DNA of 64,000 bases from Amycolatopsis sp. 195334CR (lineage in GTDB: Bacteria > Actinomycetota > Actinomycetes > Mycobacteriales > Pseudonocardiaceae): NCBI RefSeq assembly GCF_017309385.1, contig NZ_JAFJMJ010000001.1, forward strand, positions 248,001 to 312,000, written 5' to 3'. A program made the translations under genes and the position numbers. Shown piece after piece: positions 37,514-45,617 of this stretch. The stretch's first letter is position 1. Each line of letters opens with the position of its first letter. The notes beneath the pieces are model-generated. The model ran no database searches. It was not told the DNA's origin and saw only the letters and a program-made list of their open reading frames with translations.

Positions 37514-38403
37514 CGCTGTCCGACGAACGCTGGCACGAGCTGCTGCGCCTGCGGGCCACCGATCCCGGTGCGGTCAACCGCGCCTACGCCGCACGACGGC
37601 GCCGGGAACAGCTGCTCGGTCCGAACGGGACGCTGTTCCTGGTCGCCGCCGACCACCCGGCGCGCGGGGCGCTCGGCGTCGGCGGGGACGAGACCGCGAT
37701 GGCCGACCGGCGCACGCTGCTCGACCGGCTGCTGGTCGCGCTGGAGAACCCGGCGGTCGACGGCATTCTCGGCACGCCGGACGTGGTCGAGGAACTGCTC
37801 CTGCTGGACGCGCTGCACGACAAGGTGGTGATCGGCTCGATGAACCGCGGCGGGCTGGCCGGCGCGGACTGGGAGATCGACGACCGGTTCACCGCCTACA
37901 CCGCCCGCTCGATCGCGGACTTCCGGCTGGACGGCGGCAAGATGCTGCTGCGGCTGGTCGATTCCGATCCGGGCACCGTGCCGACCCTCCAGTCCAGCGC
38001 GGACGCGGTGACCGAGCTGGCGAGCTACGGCCTGATGGCCATGGTCGAACCGCTCCCCTACCACCGGGACGGCGCCGGAAAGCTGGTGCTGCGGCGGGAT
38101 TCGGCTTCGCTGGCCCGGGCGGTGACCGTGGCTTCCGGGCTCGGCGTCACCTCGGCGCACACCTGGCTGAAGCTCCCCGCGCCGGAGGACTCCCTGGTGC
38201 TGGACGCGACCACGCTGCCGGTGGTCGTGCTCGGCGGGGTGCCCTCCGGTGATCCGGCCGCCGACCTGGCTTCGTGGGGTGCGGCCCTGCGCCACGACGT
38301 GGTGCGCGGCCTGGTGGTGGGCCGGTCCCTGCTCTACCCGCCGGACGGTGACGTGGGTGCCGCCGTGGCCGCGGCGGCCGAGATCCTGGAGAAGACCCAG
38401 TGA
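37510..38403 (+). CDS. DeoC/LacD-type aldolase of the inositol pathway (IolJ-like)
   Basis: 297 aa from a GTG overlapping the iolC stop. The sequence has features of the class I aldolase TIM barrel found in actinobacterial inositol operons: LFLVAADHPARGALGVG near residue 40, VVIGSMNRGGLAGADWEIDDRF, IADFRLDGGKMLLRLV, LMAMVEPLPYHRD, HTWLKLPAPED (candidate Schiff-base lysine), and VVVLGGVPSGDP. The position directly after iolC suggests cleavage of 6-phospho-5-dehydro-2-deoxygluconate to DHAP and malonate semialdehyde, as IolJ does. The family is annotated only loosely in other genomes, so the reaction is an inference from context. Confidence 0.75.
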   Translation: MTLSDERWHELLRLRATDPGAVNRAYAARRRREQLLGPNGTLFLVAADHPARGALGVGGDETAMADRRTLLDRLLVALENPAVDGILGTPDVVEELLLLDALHDKVVIGSMNRGGLAGADWEIDDRFTAYTARSIADFRLDGGKMLLRLVDSDPGTVPTLQSSADAVTELASYGLMAMVEPLPYHRDGAGKLVLRRDSASLARAVTVASGLGVTSAHTWLKLPAPEDSLVLDATTLPVVVLGGVPSGDPAADLASWGAALRHDVVRGLVVGRSLLYPPDGDVGAAVAAAAEILEKTQ

Positions 38404-39278
38404 AGGCACAGAGCGAACTGCACCGCCCCGACGGCACGCTGGCCGACGGCGACGACCCGATCCGCCTCACCCCGGAGGACGCGGGCTGGACCTACACCGG
38501 GCTGCGCGTGCTGCGGCTCGCCGCGGGTGCCACACGGGTGGTCGAGACCGGCGAGTTCGAGGCCTTCGTGCTGCCGTTGTCGGGTGGCTGTTCGCTCGAA
38601 GTGGACGGTGAACGGTTCACCTTGGACGGCCGCGACTCGGTGTTCACCAGGGTTACGGACTTCGCTTACGTGCCAAGGGACGCCTCAGTGAATTTGTCCA
38701 CTGTGGACGGCTGCGAACTGGCGCTGCCGATGGCGAAGTGCACCCGGCGGCTCACGCCGAAGTACGGCCCGGCCCCGGAGGTGCCGGTCGAGGTCCGCGG
38801 GGCCGGTCAGGCCACCCGGCAGGTGACCAACTTCGGGGTGCCGGGCGTCTGGGACCACGCCGACAAGCTGAACGCCTGCGAGCTGATCACGCCCGACGGC
38901 AACTGGTCCTCCTACCCACCGCACAAGCACGACGAGGCCACCGACTGCGAGGTGGTCAACGAGGAGATCTACTACTTCCGGATCAGCGGGGACGGCGGTT
39001 TCGGCCTGCACCGGACCTACACCGCGGACGGCTCGCTCGACGAGGACGTGGCGGTGCGCGACGGCGACGTCTTCCTGATCCCGCGTGGTTACCACGGTCC
39101 GTGCGTGGCGGCGCCGGGTTACCCGATGTACTACCTCAACGTGCTGGCCGGGCCCGCCGACGAACGCTCGATGGCCTTCTGCGACGACCCGGCGCACACC
39201 TGGATCCGGGACACCTGGGCCGGGCAGGCGCTCGACCCGCGCTGCCCGGTCACCTCGGCGGAAGGACCGGTGCGATGA
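38400..39278 (+). CDS. iolB: 5-deoxy-glucuronate isomerase
   Basis: 292 aa, a bicupin. The C-terminal cupin holds the metal ligands in SSYPPHKHDEA plus a Glu in VVNEEIYYFRI and a later His in PRGYHGPCVAAPGYPMYYLN, all typical of IolB. N-terminal marks are LRVLRLAAGATRVVETGEFE. It converts 5-deoxy-D-glucuronate to 2-deoxy-5-keto-D-gluconate, the IolC substrate. The GTG start overlaps the previous stop by 4 nt and its stop overlaps iolD. A TCCACTGTGGAC sequence with a rare Thr codon lies at 38697. Confidence 0.95.
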   Translation: MKAQSELHRPDGTLADGDDPIRLTPEDAGWTYTGLRVLRLAAGATRVVETGEFEAFVLPLSGGCSLEVDGERFTLDGRDSVFTRVTDFAYVPRDASVNLSTVDGCELALPMAKCTRRLTPKYGPAPEVPVEVRGAGQATRQVTNFGVPGVWDHADKLNACELITPDGNWSSYPPHKHDEATDCEVVNEEIYYFRISGDGGFGLHRTYTADGSLDEDVAVRDGDVFLIPRGYHGPCVAAPGYPMYYLNVLAGPADERSMAFCDDPAHTWIRDTWAGQALDPRCPVTSAEGPVR

Positions 39279-41113
39279 AGCTGACCACGTCCGAGGCGCT
39301 CGTCCGCTGGCTGCTCGCGCAGCGGTCGGAAACCCTCGCCGGTGCCGAAGTCCCGTTGTTCCCCGGGGTTTTCGCCATCTTCGGGCACGGCAACGTGCTC
39401 GGACTCGGGACCGCGCTGAGCCGGTTCCGCGACGAGCTGCCGGTCTGGCGCGGGCACACCGAGCAGGGCATGGCGCTGGCCGCCACCGGGTTCGCCAAGG
39501 CCACCGACCGCCGCCAGGTCGGCGTGGTGACCTCGTCGATCGGGCCGGGCGCGCTGAACATGGTGACCGCGGCCGGGGTGGCGCACGCGAACCGGCTGCC
39601 GCTGCTCCTGCTGCCCGGTGACACCTTCGTCAGCCGGGCGCCGGATCCGGTGCTCCAGCAGATCGAGCCCTTCGGCGACGCGACGGCCACGGTGAACGAC
39701 GCCTTCCGCGCGGTCAGCCGGTACTTCGACCGGATCACCCGGCCCGAGCAGCTGGTTTCCACGCTGCCGCAGGTCGCGCGGGTGCTGACCGATCCGGCCG
39801 ACGCCGGGCCGGTGACCCTGGCGCTGCCGCAGGACGTGCAGGCCGAGGTGTTCGACTTCCCGGATTCGCTGTTCGAGACCGTGGTGCACCGGGTTCCGCG
39901 ACCGCGGCCCGACACGCGGGAACTGGCCGCCGCGGTGGCGGCCCTGCGTGCTTCCGAGCGTCCGCTGCTGGTGCTCGGCGGTGGGGTCCGGTACTCGGGT
40001 GCCGCGTCGCGGGCGCTGCATTTCGCTTCACGGCACGGCATTCCGGTGGTCGAGACCACCGCCGGCCGGACGCTGGTGCCGCACGACCACCCGCTGCACG
40101 GCGGTCCGCTCGGGGTCACGGGCTCGTCCTCGGCGAACGCGCTGGCCGCCGAAGCCGACCTCGTTCTTGCCGTCGGCACGCGCTTGCAGGACTTCACCAC
40201 GGCGTCGTGGACGGTCTTCGGTCCCGACGTGAAGCTGGTGACCTTGAACGCCGCGCGGTTCGACGCGGTGAAGCACGGTGCGCTGGCCGTGGTCGGGGAC
40301 GCCGACGTCGCGCTGGCGGAACTGGACCTCGGGGAGTGGCAGGCCGATCCATCGTGGACCGGACGGGCGGCTTCGGAACGCGCCCGCTGGGACTCGCACG
40401 TCTCCTCGCTGCGCTCGGCTTCCGGTGATCCGACGTACGCGCAGGTCGTCGGCGTGGTGAACGACCTTTCCGCGCCGGACGACTACGTGATGACCGCTTC
40501 CGGTGGCATGCCGGGGGAACTCATCGGCGGCTGGCGCGGCGGCGGCTCCGGTTCGGCGAGCATGGACGTGGAGTACGGCTTCTCGTGCATGGGCTACGAA
40601 CTGGCCGGGGCGTGGGGTGCCGCGATGGCGTTGCCGGACCGGGTGGTGACCACCCTGCTCGGCGACGGCTCGTACCTGATGCTGAACTCGGAGCTGTACT
40701 CGGCGGCGTTCGCCGGCCACCCGTTCGTGGCGGTCGTCTGCGACAACGACGGTTACGCGGTGATCGCGCGCCTGCAGGAGGGCCAGGGCGGGGAGCCGTT
40801 CAACAACCAGTACGCGAACTGCCGGACCGTGCACGCGGAGCCGCCGCGGGTCGACTTCGCGGCACACGCGGAGTCGCTGGGGTGCGTGGTCTTCCCGGCT
40901 TCTTCGGTGGCGGAACTGCGCACGGCCTACGCACAGGCGCGGGAGGCGGCCGTGAGTTCGCGGCGCCCGGCGGTCGTGGTGATCCGGACGCGGCCGGACG
41001 CGTGGACCGAGTCGGGTGCCTGGTGGGAGGTCGGTGTGCCGGAGTCGCTGTCCGGACGGCCTGACTACGAATCGGGCAAATCGCGCCAACTGCGCCACAC
41101 CGCACGCCCCTGA
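39275..41113 (+). CDS. iolD: 3D-(3,5/4)-trihydroxycyclohexane-1,2-dione hydrolase
   Basis: 612 aa, a thiamine-diphosphate enzyme. The start ATG at 39275 overlaps the iolB stop. The catalytic Glu that activates TPP is in WRGHTEQGMALAATG, the Pyr domain shows VVTSSIGPGALNMVTAAG, and the TPP/Mg motif is LLGDGSYLMLNSELYSAAF followed by VVCDNDGYAVI. It hydrolytically opens the ring to 5-deoxyglucuronate. It is the last gene of the operon. The last step needed to reach acetyl-CoA, methylmalonate-semialdehyde dehydrogenase (IolA), is not encoded in the window. The 3' end overlaps the convergent mannosyltransferase gene by 49 nt. Confidence 0.95.
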   Translation: MKLTTSEALVRWLLAQRSETLAGAEVPLFPGVFAIFGHGNVLGLGTALSRFRDELPVWRGHTEQGMALAATGFAKATDRRQVGVVTSSIGPGALNMVTAAGVAHANRLPLLLLPGDTFVSRAPDPVLQQIEPFGDATATVNDAFRAVSRYFDRITRPEQLVSTLPQVARVLTDPADAGPVTLALPQDVQAEVFDFPDSLFETVVHRVPRPRPDTRELAAAVAALRASERPLLVLGGGVRYSGAASRALHFASRHGIPVVETTAGRTLVPHDHPLHGGPLGVTGSSSANALAAEADLVLAVGTRLQDFTTASWTVFGPDVKLVTLNAARFDAVKHGALAVVGDADVALAELDLGEWQADPSWTGRAASERARWDSHVSSLRSASGDPTYAQVVGVVNDLSAPDDYVMTASGGMPGELIGGWRGGGSGSASMDVEYGFSCMGYELAGAWGAAMALPDRVVTTLLGDGSYLMLNSELYSAAFAGHPFVAVVCDNDGYAVIARLQEGQGGEPFNNQYANCRTVHAEPPRVDFAAHAESLGCVVFPASSVAELRTAYAQAREAAVSSRRPAVVVIRTRPDAWTESGAWWEVGVPESLSGRPDYESGKSRQLRHTARP

Positions 41114-42249
41114 ACCGCGGCGGCGGCGAGCACGGTCAGCAGGCCGACGGCGACATAACCGTTCCCCAGCCACTGCTGGGCAGCGGTCCATTCCAGCCCC
41201 GGCCGGTCGAAGGCCGGGTAGTACCGGAAGGGCGCGAAGACGAACAGCGCGCCCAGCGCACCGGCCAAGCCGAACCAGGCGAGCCCCGGCCACGGCCAGG
41301 AACGCAGGCCGTACGCGAGCACCAGCACCAGGCCCGGCGCGATCCACACCCAGTGGTGCGACCAGGAAGTCGGCGAGATGAGCAGCGCGAAGGCCGCGTT
41401 CAGCAACAACGCCGGTGCCGCCTCCACCCGGTGCATCGCCAGCACGACCAGCGCCAGCAGCACCGCGGCGACCACGACCCACAGCGCGGTCGAGTCCACC
41501 CCGAACCGGGTCAGCACCGCCTGCACGGTCTGGTTCGTGTGGAAGGAGGTCCCGCCCATGCCGGACGCGCCGCCGAGGCCGTGGAACCAGTAGTGCGCCG
41601 ACGCTTCCGGCGCCAGCAGGAAGCCCAGCCCGCTGGCCACCCCGAACGTGCCGAAGGCGGTCAGCGTGGCCCGGAAATCACGGCGCACCAGGAAGAACAG
41701 CACGAAGGCCATCGGCGTCAGCTTCACCGCCGCCGCGAGGCCGATGCCGAGGCCGCGGTACCGGCCGCGGAACAGCAGGCAGTCGGCCGCGACCAGGCCC
41801 ATCAGCAGGAGGTTGACCTGGCCGTAGCCGAAGGTCGAGCGCACCGGCTCCAGCAGCAGTGCCGCGGGCGTGGCCAGCCCGGCCACCACGAGCGCGCCCC
41901 GCCACGACGGCCACAGCGACCGCACCACGGCGAACAACGTCACCCCGAGGCAGAGCAGGTTCACCGCGAACAGCAGCACCACCGCCCAGCCCAGCGGCAC
42001 CGCGGCGAGCGGGGTGAGCACGATCGCGGCGAAGGGCGGGTAGATGAACGGCAGCGGGACGTTCGCGTCGGCGAGCGGGAGCGCGCCGTAGAGGTCGCGG
42101 CCGCTCCAGAGCGCGTCCACGCCGAAGCGGTAGACCTCCAGGTCGCTGTGCGAGTCGCCGATGATCAGCCGGATCAGCAGGATCGCCGCGACCGCGCCGC
42201 CGAGCAGGACGGCCCACCAGTACCGGAGCAGACCGGACTTCGCGAGCAT
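41065..42249 (-). CDS. GT87-family polyprenyl-phosphate mannosyltransferase, integral membrane
   Basis: The ATG at 42249 gives 394 aa; the frame remains open through the palindrome to 42393 but that part is not protein-like. About 10-11 TM segments, with the GT-C catalytic-loop pattern early in the protein (LIIGDSHSDLEVYRFGVDAL, acidic residues in the first large loop) and the conserved stretch FIYPPFAAIVLTPLAAVPLG, PVRSTFGYGQVNLLLMGLVA, LGIGLAAAVKLTPMAFVLFF and SPTSWSHHWVW. These are marks of DUF2029/GT87 alpha-1,2-mannosyltransferases such as mycobacterial PimE-like enzymes that use polyprenyl-phosphate-mannose for cell-envelope glycolipids. The acceptor is unknown. Confidence 0.85.
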   Translation of the reverse strand: MLAKSGLLRYWWAVLLGGAVAAILLIRLIIGDSHSDLEVYRFGVDALWSGRDLYGALPLADANVPLPFIYPPFAAIVLTPLAAVPLGWAVVLLFAVNLLCLGVTLFAVVRSLWPSWRGALVVAGLATPAALLLEPVRSTFGYGQVNLLLMGLVAADCLLFRGRYRGLGIGLAAAVKLTPMAFVLFFLVRRDFRATLTAFGTFGVASGLGFLLAPEASAHYWFHGLGGASGMGGTSFHTNQTVQAVLTRFGVDSTALWVVVAAVLLALVVLAMHRVEAAPALLLNAAFALLISPTSWSHHWVWIAPGLVLVLAYGLRSWPWPGLAWFGLAGALGALFVFAPFRYYPAFDRPGLEWTAAQQWLGNGYVAVGLLTVLAAAAVQGRAVWRSWRDLPDS

Positions 42250-42342
42250 CGTGCGGCTGGTCCCCCGGCGTACTGGTCCCCGGGGCCCGGCCCGGCTGCG
42301 CCAGACAGTACCGGCGAGTGCCGGTAACTCCCCACCCGGGAA

Positions 42343-42397
42343 TGCTATGAGTGGGGCATTACTAGCGTTGAATGCAAGTAATGCCCCACTCATAGCA
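42343..42397. repeat. 55-bp palindrome of a second family
   Basis: Arms TGCTATGAGTGGGGCATTACT and its complement (21 bp each, perfect) enclose a 13-bp centre GCGTTGAATGC-like region that is itself partly symmetric. It lies between the mannosyltransferase start and the YCII-protein stop, both on the minus strand. Sequence is unrelated to the 53-bp family, but size and location are alike. Confidence 0.88.
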
Positions 42398-42438
42398 ATC
42401 GCTGGGCCGTCGAGACCCCGGCAGACTCCGAGGGTGGG

Positions 42439-42768
42439 TCAGTCCGACGACTCGACGATCGGCCTGATCTCGATCAGCCCCAGCTTGGCCACCGGGTGGT
42501 CGGCGGCGATCTCCACCGCCTCGTCCAGGTCGGCGCATTCGATCACGCTGAACCCGCCGATCTGCTCCTTGGTCTCGGCGAACGGGCCGTCCGAGCGCAG
42601 CACCTCGTCCCCGCGCACGCGCACGGTGACGGCCTCCTCCTTCGGCCGGAGGCCGACCCCGCCGCGGAGCACGCCCCGGCGTTCCATCCGCTCGGACCAG
42701 CCACCGCAGTCCTTGAGCTGCTCCGCCCCGGCACTGTCCTCGCCGCCGATCATCAGCAGGTACCGCAT
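42439..42768 (-). CDS. YCII/DGPF-domain protein
   Basis: 109 aa. The N-terminus MRYLLMIGGEDSAG and the middle SDGPFAETKEQIGGFSVIE followed by DEAVEIAADHPVAKLG are diagnostic of the YCII-related DGPF family, small ferredoxin-like proteins often encoded with ECF sigma factors. Their biochemical role is not settled. Here no sigma gene is adjacent; instead the flavin monooxygenase gene ends 9 nt upstream on the same strand, so the two are likely co-transcribed. Confidence 0.88.
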   Translation of the reverse strand: MRYLLMIGGEDSAGAEQLKDCGGWSERMERRGVLRGGVGLRPKEEAVTVRVRGDEVLRSDGPFAETKEQIGGFSVIECADLDEAVEIAADHPVAKLGLIEIRPIVESSD

Positions 42769-42777
42769 GCGCCCTCC

Positions 42778-43839
42778 TCAGCCCAGGAGCCGCCGCACCT
42801 CGGTGACGGCGCTGCGGCCCGCCCGGTTCGCCCCGACAGTACTGGCCGACGGGCCGTAACCGACGAGGTGCAGCCTCGGCTCGGCGACCACGCGCGTGCC
42901 GTCCATCCGGATGCCGCCGCCGGGGCCGCGCAGGTGCAGCGGGGCGAGGTGGTCCAGCGAAGCGCGGAACCCGGTGCCCCAGAGGATCACGTCGGCGGCG
43001 CGCTCGGTGCCGTCGGCCCAGGCGACCCCGTGCGGGGTGATCCGGTCGAACATCGGCTGGCGGTCGAGGATCCCGGCGTCGCGGGCGGCGCGGATCTCCG
43101 GGGTCAGTGCCAGGCCGGTCACGCTGACCACGCTCTCCGGCGGCAGCCCCTGGCGCACGCGGCGGTCCACCCGCGCGACGGCCTCGCGGCCCCAGTTCTC
43201 GCTGAACGGGCCTTCGCGGAACACCGGCTCGCGACGGGTCACCCAGATGGTCTCCTTCGCGAACGGCGCGATCTCCAGGAGTTGCTGGATCGCCGAGGTG
43301 CCGCCGCCGACCACCACCACGCGCTGCCCGCGGAAGGCGTCGGCGCCGGTGTAGTCGGCGGTGTGCAGCTGGCGTCCGGTGAAGGTCTCCTGGCCGGGGT
43401 AGTGCGGCCAGAACGGCTTGTCCCAGGTGCCGGTCGCGTTGATCACCGCGCGGGCGGCCCAGGTCTCGGCGGCGCTGACCACCAGGAGGCGGTTGTCCTC
43501 CCCCTCGCGGACCTCGAGCACGTCGACCGGGCGGTGCACCGGCAGGTCGAAGGTCCGCTCGAACCGCTCGAAGTACTCCGGCACCACCTCGCTGGCCGGG
43601 CGGCTGCCGTCGGGGGTGCCGAAGCGCATGCCCGGCAGGTCGTAGAGGCCGTGGACCTTGTTCAGCACCAGCGAGGGCCAGCGGTACTGCCATGCGCCGC
43701 CGGCGCGTTTGGCGTGGTCGAGGACCACGAAGCCGGAGTTGTTCGCGAAGCCGGTCCGGCGCAGGTGGTAGGCCGCGGACAGCCCCGCCTGCCCCGCGCC
43801 GATGACCACCACGTCGGTGGTGTGATCCGCCTCGTTCAT
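42778..43839 (-). CDS. Flavin-containing monooxygenase-like oxidoreductase
   Basis: 353 aa. FAD-binding motif VVVIGAGQAGLSAAYHLRR at residues 9-28, RAGGAWQYRWPSL, the ATGTWDKPFWPHYPG motif typical of FMO/Baeyer-Villiger-type enzymes, and the NADPH motif RVVVVGGGTSAIQQLLE. A C-terminal ILWGTGFRASLDHL closes the FAD site. The length fits short FMO-like proteins (CzcO/YkgO annotated) that oxygenate N, S or ketone groups. Substrate unknown. It is the upstream partner of the YCII gene and starts 52 nt after the CoxG gene on the same strand. Confidence 0.82.
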   Translation of the reverse strand: MNEADHTTDVVVIGAGQAGLSAAYHLRRTGFANNSGFVVLDHAKRAGGAWQYRWPSLVLNKVHGLYDLPGMRFGTPDGSRPASEVVPEYFERFERTFDLPVHRPVDVLEVREGEDNRLLVVSAAETWAARAVINATGTWDKPFWPHYPGQETFTGRQLHTADYTGADAFRGQRVVVVGGGTSAIQQLLEIAPFAKETIWVTRREPVFREGPFSENWGREAVARVDRRVRQGLPPESVVSVTGLALTPEIRAARDAGILDRQPMFDRITPHGVAWADGTERAADVILWGTGFRASLDHLAPLHLRGPGGGIRMDGTRVVAEPRLHLVGYGPSASTVGANRAGRSAVTEVRRLLG

Positions 43840-43891
43840 GCCAGGTACAACCCGGGTGGGCGCGGGGTATTTCCCCGCATGGGAAAGCCCA

Positions 43892-44728
43892 CTAACGCTT
43901 GAGCGCCCGGATGATGACCACCACCCCGGCGATCACGGCGGCGCCGATGGCCACCGGGATGAGCCGCTTCGCCACGGAGGCACCGGCGTAGTCGACCAGG
44001 TCGATGGGTTCAGCTTCCGGCACCGGATCGACGGCCCGCAGCTTGGGGCGCTCGGTGCCAGCCGCCTTCGCGGAGGCTGCCGGTTCCTCGGCTTTTTCAC
44101 TGGTAGGGGCGGTTTTTTCACTGACCGGGGCCGGGGCGGCTTCCGGTTCCGGCACCGCTTTGGGCGCGGCAGGCGCGGCCTTGCTAGCGGCAGCGGGCTT
44201 CCCGGTTCCTGCGGCCTCGCCAGCAGTGCCGGGCTCAGCGGCGGGCGCGGCCTTGCCAGCCTCCGCGGGCTCGGCAGGCGTGTCCGAACCACCCAGTTTT
44301 GTCGCCAGGCAGCTGGCGAACGAGTCCAGGATCTTGCCCCCGACCTCCCCGATCATGCCCCGCCCGAACTGCGCCGGGCGGCCGGTCACCTTCAGGTCGG
44401 TGGCCACCTCACCCACCGTGGCGCCGTCCTCCTCGTGCAGGGTGACGGTCACCGTGGCCGCCGCCGTGCCCGCGCCGCGGGCGTCCTTCCCGGCGGCCTT
44501 GATCACCACCCGGCGCGCACCCGCGTCCTTCTCCAGGAACTCGCCCTTGCCCTTGTAGGTCAGGGAGATCGGCCCCAGCTTGACCTTGACCGTGCCGCTG
44601 AACGCGTCCCCGTCGACCTCGGTCAGCGTGGCGCCGGGCATGCACGGCGCCACCCGTTCGGGATCGAGCACCGCCTGCCACACCTCGTCGACCGGAGCAG
44701 GAACGGTGAACCGGTGGTCTAGTCGCAC
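43892..44728 (-). CDS. CoxG-like SRPBCC protein with C-terminal membrane anchor
   Basis: 278 aa. Residues 1-~145 are a CoxG/SRPBCC domain (FTVPAPVDEVWQAVLDPERV, CMPGATLTEVDGDAFSGTV, and KVTGRPAQFGRGMIGEVGGK). Residues about 148-245 are a low-complexity Ala/Pro/Glu/Lys linker, and residues about 253-273 form a TM helix ending in basic residues (IIRALKR). CoxG proteins anchor CO dehydrogenase-type enzymes to the inner membrane face, and the TM tail fits that role. It is 34 nt downstream of the flavoprotein subunit gene and closes the molybdenum hydroxylase cluster. Confidence 0.88.
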   Translation of the reverse strand: MRLDHRFTVPAPVDEVWQAVLDPERVAPCMPGATLTEVDGDAFSGTVKVKLGPISLTYKGKGEFLEKDAGARRVVIKAAGKDARGAGTAAATVTVTLHEEDGATVGEVATDLKVTGRPAQFGRGMIGEVGGKILDSFASCLATKLGGSDTPAEPAEAGKAAPAAEPGTAGEAAGTGKPAAASKAAPAAPKAVPEPEAAPAPVSEKTAPTSEKAEEPAASAKAAGTERPKLRAVDPVPEAEPIDLVDYAGASVAKRLIPVAIGAAVIAGVVVIIRALKR

Positions 44729-44762
44729 AGGAACCGATCTCCCTTCACGAACTTCAGGGACT

Positions 44763-45617
44763 TCAGGAACTCAGCGCCGCGGTCAGCGCGCGCCCGGTCA
44801 GCACCTTCGCCAGGTGCCGACGGTATTCCACATCGGCGTTGCCGTCCGCCGCCGGATCGGTGCCGTCCGCGGCGTGTTCGGCGGCCGCGCGCACCGACTC
44901 GGCCGTGGCCGGCTGCCCGACCAGCGCCGACTCGACCGCCCGCGCCCGTACCGGCACCGAGGCCATGTTCGTCAGCCCGACCCTGGCCTCGGCGATGGTG
45001 CCGCCGTCGGTGCGGACCGCGGCGGCCACCGCCACCATCGACCACGCCTGCGCCACCCGGTTGAACTTCTCGTAGTGCGCCTGCCAGCCGGTGTGCTTGG
45101 GCACCCGCACCTCGACCAGGATCTCGCCGGGCCGCAGCGCGGTGGTGAACAGGTCGACGAAGAACTCCGCCGCGCTGATCGTCCGCCGTCCGTCCATTCC
45201 GGACACCACCAGCTCGGCGTCCATGGCCAGCACCGGGGCCAGCAGGTCCCCGGCCGGATCGGCGTGCGCCAGCGAACCGCCGAAGGTACCGCGGTGGCGC
45301 ACCTGCGGATCGGCCACCGTGGCGGTCGCCCGGCCCAGCAGGGCCGCGTGCGCGTCGATCAGCGGATCGCGCTGGAGGTCGTAGTGCGTGGTCATGGACC
45401 CGATCACCAGGACGTCGCCGTCCTCGCGGATGCCCCGCAGCTCGGGGATCCGGCCGAGGTCGATCAGCTTGGTCGGCGTGGCCAGCCGCATCCGGAGCAC
45501 CGGCAGCAGGCTCTGCCCGCCACCGAGCACCTTCGCGTCCTCACCGGCGTCCGCCAGCGCGCGCACCGCGTCGTCCACTGTGGTCGGTGCGACGTAGTCG
45601 AATGCCGCCGGGATCAC
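44763..45617 (-). CDS. Molybdenum hydroxylase FAD-binding (medium) subunit
   Basis: 284 aa from the GTG at 45617, which has a strong GAGGAGG site and overlaps the large-subunit stop by 4 nt. FAD pyrophosphate motifs are KVLGGGQSLLPVLRMRLATP near residue 30 and RHRGTFGGSLAHADPAGDL near 105, as in CoxM/CutM. It transfers electrons from the iron-sulfur subunit to the external acceptor. The protein forms the (L-M-S)2 complex with its neighbours. Confidence 0.92.
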   Translation of the reverse strand: MIPAAFDYVAPTTVDDAVRALADAGEDAKVLGGGQSLLPVLRMRLATPTKLIDLGRIPELRGIREDGDVLVIGSMTTHYDLQRDPLIDAHAALLGRATATVADPQVRHRGTFGGSLAHADPAGDLLAPVLAMDAELVVSGMDGRRTISAAEFFVDLFTTALRPGEILVEVRVPKHTGWQAHYEKFNRVAQAWSMVAVAAAVRTDGGTIAEARVGLTNMASVPVRARAVESALVGQPATAESVRAAAEHAADGTDPAADGNADVEYRRHLAKVLTGRALTAALSS

